IMG/VR virus record: IMGVR_UViG_3300037165_000022
Location: 1-44,696 of that record
Length of the DNA: 44,696 nucleotides
Reading direction: 5' to 3' (one strand)
Origin: a virus
In this document: positions 21,816 through 29,715 of the stretch, piece after piece
Layout of the letters: each line of letters starts with the position of its first letter
Position numbering within the stretch: position 1 is the first letter of the stretch
Notes under the pieces: model-generated
What the model was told of the DNA's origin: nothing
The model's input: the letters and a program-made list of their open reading frames with translations, nothing else
Databases searched by the model: none
Made by a program: the position numbers and the translations under genes

Positions 21816-24316
21816 ACATTTACGCGTTTACCTACTACTTCTTTTACATAGTATTGGAGTTCCTCCTCCTTATGTTTAATAGTTAATTCGTGTAAGTCTC
21901 TTAATGCAGGATCTACGATCCGATATATAAGATTAGCTGCTCCTTGAGCAAAGTCGTTGTCTTCATAAGCTTGCAGTTCGTCTGCACAATCACGACAATC
22001 GCTAAGTCTATCTACGATGTCCTGAAAAGCATAATCTCTTTCAGTATTAGGATCATCAAGGATGTCTCTTTCTGCATCATCATCAACATAAAAAGGGCCT
22101 TCAGGATCTTCATCCGTGGGAACAGCAGCCTGTTCTCTTGCTACCATCATATCAATAACGGGAGTTTCACCTTCATCCATTCCATCCTGAGAATTAGTTC
22201 CAAATTTCTCCTTCAGATAAATATCACCTTCAGCAGGTGGTACAAGTCCTAGGTTCTTGGATACTACTCTCAAGTGAGCTGCGTTGATTTCTTGGGTGGT
22301 TTTACTTGCTGCCTCATTCATTTGAACGATGCGTGCCTCGACATCAACTACATCTTCCTTTGGTTTGGGAATGAATTCACATACTTCTATATTACCGGAG
22401 ACTTCTTCATCATAGATACTACCATTAGGATTATCGTTAGCTATTACAAGATAGTCAACAACTTCCTTGTAGTTTTTCTCATCCCAATTATCCATAATAG
22501 TTGCCCCATTCTCTATACATATCTGTAGCATCATATTGAGTTGAACATCTACCTGATCGTCATAAATATTCTCAGGATATATACCCATTTCATTCATCAT
22601 AACGTCTACAATATAATAGCGAATTGCATCCATCTCAAGTTTAGTGAGTTCATCACGAACTTGTGTAATACTATCCCAATGCTGATAAAAATGGGTGACA
22701 TCCCATTCTTTTTCCTGTTTAGGAGTTTCAGATTTTTCTATTGGAAAAGGAAGTTCATCCTGTTTCGTAGTAGTTGCCAAACCTTTGAGCAAATTTGTTA
22801 AGCCTATTGCTGGACTTTGAACATCCTTAGATACTTCCTCAGCACGAGAATTACGCAGAGATTCTATATCTATACACGTCTCAGGAGCACCATGTCCTTT
22901 CTGAGAAGCAATAGCATGTAGTAAACCATCCTTAATAAGATAGTTTCTATCACTGAATTTAGGCGTAAAACTTGTATTTCCACACATATTTCCGTTCTGA
23001 AACCAGCGATATTTGTAATAATCTGCACAATTCTTACACATAGATTCAATATCTGCCTTAGAATTACAGATTGGATAATCCGCATACTTAGAAAGATATG
23101 TTACACGATTCCAGAAGATATTCTTCAGATCTCCATCAGCTAATGCTACTTTATAAGCAGCCTGACTCTTCATTAAAACACCTTCAAAGAAGAACCAGTT
23201 ATGATGTTGTGCATCTTTGTGTATTCCCACTACACCTTTTTTATTGATATAATAGGAACCATGTGCAAGCACTATCTCACCAGCATTACTATCTACTATC
23301 CAATACCGTCCAAGATGGAAGAAAACACCTTTCTTCTTATCATATCTATCAACTCGTTTTGGCATTGTTTCATGCCATATGATAGAAGAAGTAGTTTTCT
23401 CAAACTTAGAATTATAAGTAGACCCTATATGAGAATTAGTCCCACCTATCGTAGGGGGAATAACCGCTGGTGTATGCAAATTGCTCTGCGTCGAAGAAGA
23501 AGCCAGCGTCCCTATTGGCTTTGGGTAGTTTGCTGTCGGACTCCATCCATAAGTATTTAAACTTACTCCAATATTAACAACATCTCTACTAATGCGTACT
23601 TTAGATTTGGTCATTACACCATTTGTAATCTTATGTACGATATTACCTTCAAGTTGTTTAACTTTATCGCCACTGCTATCAGAAATAGCTAGTAGAGATT
23701 TCTGAAGACTAGAAAAGTATATTCCTTCTTCAGATTGAAGATAGAATAACGGTCTTTCCTCTTCTTCAGGGCTATTCGTAACGCGTTGAGATACACCACG
23801 ATATGCATAAATGGCATTTGGTTCATCTTGTTTAGTCATTAACAAAGCAGCAAAACCTTCATATTCATTAAGAATACCAAAACCTTCCTGATTAATAAGC
23901 TCTGCAAGTCCTAAACTATCCACATGGATTCCTGTATGGTTGATTTTGTACTTATTGCATAATGTCCAAATGTTACGAATAACACCATTATGAGCAAGAA
24001 CAAAATTATCATTCACACGAAATGGATGTGCATTTTCTATTGTATGAGAGCCATGAGTAGCTGCTCGGGTATGTCCGATCATTATAAAATTTCCAGTATC
24101 CATTGGATCAGGAAATTCTCTTGCTGCAATAAAATCGTCAAATAGTTTCTCTTTATCGACGCCTTTGATCAGATGATTATCTATAAATACTCCGCAGGAG
24201 TGCTTTCCCCGCTCGATATTATATAATCCAAGAATCTTAAACTTGGCAATAGCAGCCTTTGTCATCGCTCGATCCATCACTTTAGGGTTTAACGAAGCAC
24301 CGAAGATTCCGCACAT
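21812..24316 (-). CDS. class II glutamine amidotransferase-like protein with long C-terminal extension
   Basis: This 834-residue protein starts MCGIFG, so Cys2 becomes the N-terminal nucleophile after Met removal. GHTRAATHGS (81-90), NAHPF (95-99), LAHNGVI (107-113) and D133 complete a class II (Ntn) glutaminase site like GlmS, PurF and AsnB. The domain ends near residue 240. The next 590 residues match no sugar isomerase, PRTase or synthetase domain that I recognise; they contain CKNCADYYKYRW (about 430), a long acidic stretch and a helical end. The glutaminase would release ammonia or transfer the amide N to an acceptor, here probably for the neighbouring ATP-dependent ligases. Confidence 0.88.
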   Translation of the reverse strand: MCGIFGASLNPKVMDRAMTKAAIAKFKILGLYNIERGKHSCGVFIDNHLIKGVDKEKLFDDFIAAREFPDPMDTGNFIMIGHTRAATHGSHTIENAHPFRVNDNFVLAHNGVIRNIWTLCNKYKINHTGIHVDSLGLAELINQEGFGILNEYEGFAALLMTKQDEPNAIYAYRGVSQRVTNSPEEEERPLFYLQSEEGIYFSSLQKSLLAISDSSGDKVKQLEGNIVHKITNGVMTKSKVRISRDVVNIGVSLNTYGWSPTANYPKPIGTLASSSTQSNLHTPAVIPPTIGGTNSHIGSTYNSKFEKTTSSIIWHETMPKRVDRYDKKKGVFFHLGRYWIVDSNAGEIVLAHGSYYINKKGVVGIHKDAQHHNWFFFEGVLMKSQAAYKVALADGDLKNIFWNRVTYLSKYADYPICNSKADIESMCKNCADYYKYRWFQNGNMCGNTSFTPKFSDRNYLIKDGLLHAIASQKGHGAPETCIDIESLRNSRAEEVSKDVQSPAIGLTNLLKGLATTTKQDELPFPIEKSETPKQEKEWDVTHFYQHWDSITQVRDELTKLEMDAIRYYIVDVMMNEMGIYPENIYDDQVDVQLNMMLQICIENGATIMDNWDEKNYKEVVDYLVIANDNPNGSIYDEEVSGNIEVCEFIPKPKEDVVDVEARIVQMNEAASKTTQEINAAHLRVVSKNLGLVPPAEGDIYLKEKFGTNSQDGMDEGETPVIDMMVAREQAAVPTDEDPEGPFYVDDDAERDILDDPNTERDYAFQDIVDRLSDCRDCADELQAYEDNDFAQGAANLIYRIVDPALRDLHELTIKHKEEELQYYVKEVVGKRVNV

Positions 24317-24337
24317 AATTGTATGGTATTTAATGAG

Positions 24338-25279
24338 TTATACTGTTTCTGTCTTTCCTGGATTAGGTAAGTCCAATAACTGAAATTGCTTCCAAGCAAA
24401 GCTTTGAGCATTTTCAAATTTGGTAAAATCCCAATGATCCCTACGTTTATCGGAGGCATTCAGCCAATCAAAATACTTTGCATATTGATCACTGATAAAG
24501 TCAGAGCTGTTTAAAGTTGGACTTGTATTCACTTCGAGAACAAATCCTTCCTTACCTAAGAGTAGTACATCTACTCCTGCAAAATCGAGTCCCAGAGTTT
24601 TTACAGCTTTGAGGGCCTGAAAACATATGGAGAAGATATAATCCTTCTGAGCTATGCGCGTGAAGGCTTCTCCCGTAACCGCACGATTCCAAGCGATGTT
24701 GTCAGATCCTCTTGCTTTCTCCATAACCCCAAGAACCTTCCCGTGAGCGCAATGAACACGAAATTCTCTTTCTTTGTTAATGAACTCGGAATAATACCAT
24801 CCGTTTTTCTCGTTGGCATTATAGTGCTTGGTAAAATCATCCACATTCTTGAGTGTGACGAAGTTTTTACCTTTTGCATGAGTGGATGGTCTTGCTATGA
24901 TAGGAAATTGTGTAGATTTAACATCTGTAGGTGTCACTAACTGAGGAGTCCTTACCTTGTTCTTGATGAAGAGCTGCCGGGATAGTTTCTTATTGGTAGC
25001 ATTTGCAATGCCTTCAGACTTGTTATAGATAATAGAACTCTTATCTGTGTCTGCCTCAATTCGATTACCCCACCGGATATATTTGCCACCTGCCAAGTTA
25101 AGTTCATTGATTGGTTTTTTAACAAATTTATCAACTGTTGCACCTTCATAAACACGCAAATATGCATGTTTAGTCTTAGGAGGAATTCTCCTAACTGTGA
25201 GAACGCTCTTAGTTTTCATGAGCGCAAACACCTTTTTCATTGATGGTCTACCATCTCTTCCAACGAGTATACTGATCAT
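24338..25279 (-). CDS. ATP-grasp ligase, RimK-like
   Basis: The 313 residues from ATG 25279 overlap the upstream stop as ATGA. The ATP-grasp order is visible: ATNKKLSRQLF, PIIARPSTHAKGKNF (the first nucleotide-binding loop, with Arg where many have Lys), YSEFINKEREFRVHCAHGKV (about 163-182), GVMEKAR, GLDFAGVDVLL (D237) and FVLEVNTSPTLNSS (EVN 249-251), which bind Mg-ATP. Such enzymes activate a carboxylate as acyl phosphate and attach an amine, for example RimK adding Glu to protein tails. It sits between the amidotransferase and a GCS-type ligase, implying a multi-step conjugation. Confidence 0.9.
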   Translation of the reverse strand: MISILVGRDGRPSMKKVFALMKTKSVLTVRRIPPKTKHAYLRVYEGATVDKFVKKPINELNLAGGKYIRWGNRIEADTDKSSIIYNKSEGIANATNKKLSRQLFIKNKVRTPQLVTPTDVKSTQFPIIARPSTHAKGKNFVTLKNVDDFTKHYNANEKNGWYYSEFINKEREFRVHCAHGKVLGVMEKARGSDNIAWNRAVTGEAFTRIAQKDYIFSICFQALKAVKTLGLDFAGVDVLLLGKEGFVLEVNTSPTLNSSDFISDQYAKYFDWLNASDKRRDHWDFTKFENAQSFAWKQFQLLDLPNPGKTETV

Positions 25280-26133
25280 GCCGCGAGTTTTACACCAAAG
25301 TAAGAACACATAGTATTAGCCAAAGCCATATTATTTGTATTGATAGCGGCTTGTACAGCTGTACCTTCTTCTTCACTTATTTGGTGATTATTATTAACAA
25401 ATTCAATTGCTGCGAGTGTATTATTATATACCCAGTCTACAAGTGTAGTACTGTTTACATAATAATTCGATATAGTGCGATATTCTGCACCATATTCCTT
25501 GAATCGGAATGCTCCTGCTTTTCCATAGAGTGTTTTCCGCTCATTATCAGGTTCCTGAATAATAGATGGAAGCCCTATGAAAATATCCATTGCTCTAATA
25601 AGAGCCATAGATATATTTGCATTAGGTTTATCATAACCTACATGAATATGGCCACCACAACTCCTTAGATCAGAAATTGCTTCAGGCTTAGGATTCATAT
25701 CTCCCAGAAGCCATGCATTGAAATCAGGATCACATCCAAAAAGCTTTGCACTCTCTGTTTGAAGAAACCGATTATCAAGCCGGGCTGATGGTTGAGCTAA
25801 TACCTTTAAACTATTAGGAATGAAACCTTCAATCCATCCAAGAGCAAATGCAATGTTTTCTCTGAACTGCTTCACTTCTTTTGCAGGAGGAATACAGAAC
25901 TCAGCCATTACATTATCCAAAGAAGTAGCAAAGAATGGTTCGCTATCCAGAATTTTATAAGGATTATCTTTAGTTCCCATTATAATTCCTTCAGCACTCA
26001 CCACTGCTTCAGATGCTCTATCCTGAAGAAACACTTCAATATCAGCTCCTATTGTAGGATTATTTATGAGTGGGAGCTTTGGCTTTCCTTGCGATACTCC
26101 TAATCGCTTTTGTTGCTGTTTTTTTGGTGCCAC
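25276..26133 (-). CDS. phage COOH-NH2 ligase (second amidoligase, PF14395-like)
   Basis: In these 285 residues, after a basic N-terminal 25 the motifs of the phage-type COOH-NH2 ligases appear: TIGADIEVFLQ (27-37), GTKDNPYKI (53-61), LDNVMAEFCIPPA (72-84), RSCGGHIHVGYD (157-168) and FKEYGAEYRTISNYYV (about 213-228). The paired acids and GGHIHVG correspond to the metal site of the GCS fold. It would form an amide bond at ATP cost, on a substrate different from the 20301 enzyme, whose motifs differ. Its start overlaps the unknown 26060-27172 gene by 74 bases; no other in-frame ATG precedes the conserved region. Confidence 0.87.
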   Translation of the reverse strand: MAPKKQQQKRLGVSQGKPKLPLINNPTIGADIEVFLQDRASEAVVSAEGIIMGTKDNPYKILDSEPFFATSLDNVMAEFCIPPAKEVKQFRENIAFALGWIEGFIPNSLKVLAQPSARLDNRFLQTESAKLFGCDPDFNAWLLGDMNPKPEAISDLRSCGGHIHVGYDKPNANISMALIRAMDIFIGLPSIIQEPDNERKTLYGKAGAFRFKEYGAEYRTISNYYVNSTTLVDWVYNNTLAAIEFVNNNHQISEEEGTAVQAAINTNNMALANTMCSYFGVKLAA

Positions 26134-27172
26134 TTTCTTTATTTTTGGTTTTTGAAGGGTAATACAGGCGGTCCAGATAGGCTATAAGTCCTTTAATATC
26201 TCTTGCTTTGAAAAGTTCGAAACATTTATACGACTCATGCTTTGTAGTAAAAACAAGACTCTTTCCATTTTTGTCAAGAAGCTGAGGATGATTATTGTTT
26301 CTTGCAGACAGCATATTATTCATAGAACCATCTAGAGGAAGACATGTAAACCATGTTTTCTTGAACTTAGCTGCACTTACTCCAATATCAGGATGCAGAT
26401 TCTCGGTGCGATCGTCAGGATAGTCAGGATAGTCAGAATAGGCTAGACCATATCCACTATACCATGGAGACATTGCAATGCAATACATGAATGCTCTGAA
26501 CGGTTCAAGTCCATAGTCATCTATCAAAGAGAATATTAGTCTTGGGATATTATAATATTCAAGCTTTTCTGTTGAAGCTGCAAGATCATGGTTTTGAGTT
26601 CTAGTGGAATTAATGAGATAGCGCAGATATATCCAGTGCAGATATGGAACATTTCTATTTGTTCCTATTGGCCACCTAGGAACACACACCCAGAAATAGT
26701 TATTTTCCTTCCTACTATATCTGTCCTCATTTACTCCAAAACTAGATATGCTAGGCTTCTTTCCAGTCCATGTTTTAAATGTATCATCTGAAGCAGGTTG
26801 CTCTCCAAAGTAAAGATATCCAAATCCTATTTTCAGATCATTGAGATATTTTATCCATCTTACTAAATCATCCTCCACAAGTCCTACTGCTGCTAATTCA
26901 AGGCGAGATATAGGAAATAAATACCATCTCTCGGGATTCTTTGTAAATGAGCAACATCCTGCTCCTGTAGTAATTGTAATATTACCTGTAATACGACTAT
27001 CCTTCCATGGATCACCATAGGTTGTTACTATATCAGGAGTAGTGAATGCAGCAATTCCTTCCTTTTTCAGTCTCTTAATAACTGTTTCTTTGGTAAGTGT
27101 ACTGAGAAAGTTAACAGATTGGTGACTAAGAATCTGCACTTTCGTGTCATTCTTAAAAATCTTTGGAAACAT
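26060..27172 (-). CDS. unknown protein of the amidoligase island
   Basis: The 370 residues form an apparently globular alpha/beta protein: DIVTTYGDPWKDSRITGNIT, GAGCCSFTKNPERWYLFPIS (near 71-90), WIYLRYLINSTRTQNHDLAAS and a Tyr/Asp-rich loop LAYSDYPDYPDDR. The tail is Lys/Arg-rich (SIARKAKAPTHK). The Gly-Ala-Gly-Cys-Cys-Ser segment could hold a nucleophile, but no family is recognised. It is flanked by a GGCT gene (12 bases upstream) and a COOH-NH2 ligase (74-base overlap), so it is very likely part of the same pathway. Confidence 0.78.
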   Translation of the reverse strand: MFPKIFKNDTKVQILSHQSVNFLSTLTKETVIKRLKKEGIAAFTTPDIVTTYGDPWKDSRITGNITITTGAGCCSFTKNPERWYLFPISRLELAAVGLVEDDLVRWIKYLNDLKIGFGYLYFGEQPASDDTFKTWTGKKPSISSFGVNEDRYSRKENNYFWVCVPRWPIGTNRNVPYLHWIYLRYLINSTRTQNHDLAASTEKLEYYNIPRLIFSLIDDYGLEPFRAFMYCIAMSPWYSGYGLAYSDYPDYPDDRTENLHPDIGVSAAKFKKTWFTCLPLDGSMNNMLSARNNNHPQLLDKNGKSLVFTTKHESYKCFELFKARDIKGLIAYLDRLYYPSKTKNKESGTKKTATKAIRSIARKAKAPTHK

Positions 27173-27183
27173 TTCCTTTAGTT

Positions 27184-27588
27184 TTAATCAATAATTTTAT
27201 TAATATATTTGGCCCAGTCTCCAGACTCTACCTGCTTGTTTTTCAGGTAGCTATCATTGAGGATATACATGTTTGTCTTTCCCCATTGAGTGTCGATAAC
27301 AGTTTTTTGATAGAAGCTTGGATAGCCTTCCAACCAATCAAGGCGTTGCTCTACATCTTTAGAGTTAACGCGAAACACTTCGATTGTTATAGATTGCTTT
27401 CCATTTAATATAACTCCCGGAAAACCTCCAAGGCTCACCATATGAAATTTAGGAGCTGTAATTTCTGTACCGAGATAAGTACAATGTTCGTTATTCAGTA
27501 AGCGGTTATTACCGAAGCCGACCCTCAAGGTCCCGTAAACCGCATACAAAACACCATTTTTAGGGTCTTGCGATTGATTCTTTTCCAT
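27184..27588 (-). CDS. gamma-glutamylcyclotransferase-fold protein (AIG2-like) 1
   Basis: The 134 residues have AVYGTLRVGFGNNRLL (16-31), FHMVSLGGFPGVI (48-60), ITIEVFRV (67-74, E70 the likely acid/base) and QRLDWLEGYP (81-90). These are the standard blocks of the GGCT/AIG2 barrel. Such enzymes cleave gamma-glutamyl amides with formation of pyroglutamate, or related gamma-glutamylamines. In the amidoligase island it could trim or mature a glutamyl-containing product. It starts 29 bases inside the end of the HNH gene and is probably the first gene of the island. Confidence 0.87.
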   Translation of the reverse strand: MEKNQSQDPKNGVLYAVYGTLRVGFGNNRLLNNEHCTYLGTEITAPKFHMVSLGGFPGVILNGKQSITIEVFRVNSKDVEQRLDWLEGYPSFYQKTVIDTQWGKTNMYILNDSYLKNKQVESGDWAKYINKIID

Positions 27589-28129
27589 TTAAAATTAAAT
27601 TTTTAGACATTAAATAAACTTCTTTATCTGTAAAATCAGATTTTGCAATATTATAAATCCAACATACAAGTCTACAGTTTTCCATTATATATCCTTTTGT
27701 TGAATCTATCCTATCTATTGATGGATTGAAAGGATTAGAATGATATTTATCTTTATTATATTTTAATAAAGTTAGACTACATCCTGTAACTTCACAAACC
27801 ATTTTATTAAGTTTTTCAGAAATCCATTCTTTTGTTAAATCAAACTCCCAATCTTTTACTTTAGCTCTATTCTTAGAAGTAGACCATAATTTAGAAACAA
27901 ATCCATTAAATGATTGAAGATAACTAGTTCTAAAATTCCTTTCGTAGTCTTTGTTCTGTTCTTTTAGTCTATAGTTTCTTGCCCATTTATTATAGTTTTC
28001 TTTACTTCTAGCTTTATAATAAAGATTCATACAGTCCTTACAAGTGTAGCTATATCCTCTCTTAAGACTAGAATTCTTCCAAAAATAATCCTTATCCTTC
28101 TCTAAATCACATTTTTTGCAGTATAACAT
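27560..28129 (-). CDS. HNH homing-type endonuclease
   Basis: The 189 residues start with a zinc ribbon (CKKC 4-7, CKDC 30-33) and a basic linker. The HNH-type core is PFNPSIDRIDSTKGYIMENCRLVCWIYNIAKSDF, the S-DRID...GY...N...C...N pattern of phage homing nucleases. The coding sequence is noticeably more AT-rich than its neighbours and has its own consensus promoter. Both suggest recent insertion just upstream of the GGCT gene, with which it overlaps by 29 bases. It would nick or cut a specific DNA site and spread the gene. Confidence 0.87.
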   Translation of the reverse strand: MLYCKKCDLEKDKDYFWKNSSLKRGYSYTCKDCMNLYYKARSKENYNKWARNYRLKEQNKDYERNFRTSYLQSFNGFVSKLWSTSKNRAKVKDWEFDLTKEWISEKLNKMVCEVTGCSLTLLKYNKDKYHSNPFNPSIDRIDSTKGYIMENCRLVCWIYNIAKSDFTDKEVYLMSKNLILNGKESIARP

Positions 28130-28146
28130 ATTTTTTTAATTTACTA

Positions 28147-28178
28147 CAAATATATGATTTGTTTATGGAATTACCAAA
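28147..28178 (-). promoter_or_regulatory. Bacteroidota-type promoter for the HNH gene
   Basis: On the minus strand TTTG (28175-28178), 20 bases, then TATATTTG (28147-28154) are followed by the ATG 18 bases later. This is a full consensus match in a 70-base gap. It can also drive the downstream GGCT and amidoligase genes. Confidence 0.85.
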
Positions 28179-28199
28179 TTAGATTAGGAGATAGATGTT

Positions 28200-28634
28200 T
28201 TACTTAGTTAAATAAGCTTTAATTAATTCCAGCGAAGTTTTAGAAAACTTGAACTCTTTGGCTTTTTCCTCCAGTTCAAATAATGTAATAGATTGACTAT
28301 TAAGAGTATCTGCAAACTTTCTTGCATTAGCTAAATCGAAGAATCTCTTAACAGGTTTCATTTTATTAGAGTCTCCTTTATAGAGAATGCTAGTAGTTTG
28401 ATGCATATTCGTATTAGCACGAATAGGAACATACCACCAGCGCATCCCTTCATAGATCTTCACTCCATCTTCTGTTATAAATAGATGCTCAGCAGGCGCA
28501 TACTCTGTGGAATTTTCTACTATTGAAGCAGGGATATTAGCTCCCTGCCAAGGAGACTCCTTACCATTATAGTAGTTAAGTACAGGATGCCTTTCCAGCA
28601 ATATTTGTGTTGCTTTATGACGATATTGTTTCAT
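28200..28634 (-). CDS. hypothetical protein
   Basis: The 144 residues begin MKQYRHKATQILLERHPVLN, followed by a region with IPASIVENSTEYAPAEHLFI and DGVKIYEGMRWWYVP. They end with a helical tail FELEEKAKEFKFSKTSLELIKAYLTK. The tail and DG..IYEGD-like part recur in phage accessory proteins of unknown role. No motif is assigned. It is the last gene before the promoter of the HNH gene. Confidence 0.7.
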   Translation of the reverse strand: MKQYRHKATQILLERHPVLNYYNGKESPWQGANIPASIVENSTEYAPAEHLFITEDGVKIYEGMRWWYVPIRANTNMHQTTSILYKGDSNKMKPVKRFFDLANARKFADTLNSQSITLFELEEKAKEFKFSKTSLELIKAYLTK

Positions 28635-28645
28635 AACTTTGAGTA

Positions 28646-29110
28646 TTAAAGTGAAGTGAGATCTTCCTTGCGAAGGCGGAACATATGAGATTTAGGACTC
28701 ATACCCATTCTACCTTCTTTAAGAGCTGTAATCATACCGGGCTGTGCTACTATACTCTTCAGGAAAGAAGAACTTTTAACACGCTTCAATTTCTTCTTAC
28801 TCTTTCCCTTGTTTTTACGCCGTTCCGAGTTCTTTACATAGCCATATTTGATGGCAAAAATGTCTATGAACCAGCGATCTGTAGATTGCTGTACTCCAGC
28901 TACTACTTTCTTCTTACTCTTAGGATTTAAGATATTATTAAGCTCCTGCTTAATACGTATCTTATCCTTATCAGTAAGATCGATGAGTTTATCCTCATCA
29001 TTTACATGTGGATTCATAAGGTTATAATCCACCTTTTTGCCTGTTTTCAGTTGATTCTGAAGATAAGTAATTACACGCTTTTGGCGTACTTGTTTCTTTA
29101 AATTTGGCAT
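28646..29110 (-). CDS. basic hypothetical protein
   Basis: The 154 residues are very rich in Lys/Arg, with KKQVRQKRVITYLQNQLKTGKKVDYN at the start and RRKNKGKSKKKLKRVKSSSF in the middle (about 94-113). The N-terminal helix pair could be a helix-turn-helix, and the Lys-rich run suggests DNA or RNA contact. There are no catalytic residues. It ends 11 bases before the next gene. No family is recognised. Confidence 0.65.
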   Translation of the reverse strand: MPNLKKQVRQKRVITYLQNQLKTGKKVDYNLMNPHVNDEDKLIDLTDKDKIRIKQELNNILNPKSKKKVVAGVQQSTDRWFIDIFAIKYGYVKNSERRKNKGKSKKKLKRVKSSSFLKSIVAQPGMITALKEGRMGMSPKSHMFRLRKEDLTSL

Positions 29111-29116
29111 ATTTTG

Positions 29117-29395
29117 TTATTTAATATTTGTAAGTGGATAAAGATTTTTCAAATCCAGTCTTGTGAGTTCATCTACCTCACTAGATGTGGCTCTATCATA
29201 TTGCGCGCTTACAAATGCACGAGCAACTGCTTGTACATGGAGTTGAGTAAATTCTATTACTGTATTAGTAATATTTACATGATTTATATCTAATGCATTA
29301 GGTTCATAAGGTAGTCCTCTTTCTACACTGTATAGCCTATCAATATCTATACCTTTGGAATCGAAAAACTCCTCTGCTGTAGGTATCTTTTTCAT
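29117..29395 (-). CDS. paralogous small protein A (HVQA / NIK family)
   Basis: The 92 residues begin MKKIPTAEEFF, have FTQLHVQAVARAFVSAQ (about 49-65) and end LKNLYPLTNIK. It shares these three blocks with the genes at 29395 and 31098, so the three are paralogues from duplication. It starts by TAATG coupling at 29395. No function is known; the conserved H-V-x-A-A helix and the NIK end suggest a small helical adaptor. Confidence 0.65.
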   Translation of the reverse strand: MKKIPTAEEFFDSKGIDIDRLYSVERGLPYEPNALDINHVNITNTVIEFTQLHVQAVARAFVSAQYDRATSSEVDELTRLDLKNLYPLTNIK

Positions 29396-29398
29396 TAC
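29373..29398. repeat. 26-bp direct repeat, copy 1
   Basis: This 26-base stretch is identical to 29687-29712. It covers the start codons and first codons (MKKIPTAE) of two tandem paralogues, so it is a trace of gene duplication that also preserves the translation-initiation region. Confidence 0.85.
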
Positions 29399-29715
29399 TT
29401 AATATTTGAGAGTGGATAAGCGTTCAATATGGAATCTTCGTTTTTTCTTATGTAATCACCAGCCCAATCGCTGGAGATACATAGTTGTCCAAAGTTATTT
29501 TGGTTATATACTACACCAAAATGTGAATCACTAACTCTTTCCAGTTTACAGTTTTTAGCAGCAGCTTTTAAAGCAGCTTCTACATGAAATTTAGTGTGAT
29601 TATTCATCACAGCTACCACTAAATGAGTATGAGCTTCAACTGTTTTGCCCTCTTCGATGACAAGATAAGCTTCTTTTAACATCTGTTCTGCTGTAGGTAT
29701 CTTTTTCATTACCAT
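29395..29715 (-). CDS. paralogous small protein B (HVEA / NIK family)
   Basis: The 106 residues start MVMKKIPTAEQML, with FHVEAALKAAAKNCKLERVS (58-77) and an end DSILNAYPLSNIK. The core HVEAALKAAAKN and the tail SIL-AYP-NIK are shared with the 31098-31370 protein, and the head KKIPTAE with the 29117 protein. The true start may be the second ATG (29709), which aligns with the paralogue and lies in the 26-bp repeat. Function is unknown. Confidence 0.65.
   Translation of the reverse strand: MVMKKIPTAEQMLKEAYLVIEEGKTVEAHTHLVVAVMNNHTKFHVEAALKAAAKNCKLERVSDSHFGVVYNQNNFGQLCISSDWAGDYIRKNEDSILNAYPLSNIK
29687..29712. repeat. 26-bp direct repeat, copy 2
   Basis: An exact copy of 29373-29398, 314 bases away, at the start of paralogue B. 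Recombination between the copies would delete one paralogue. Confidence 0.85.

Noticed and set aside
23201-23560. 119-codon plus-strand frame
   Set aside because: It lies wholly inside the 834-residue amidotransferase gene on the opposite strand and has the irregular composition of a shadow frame.
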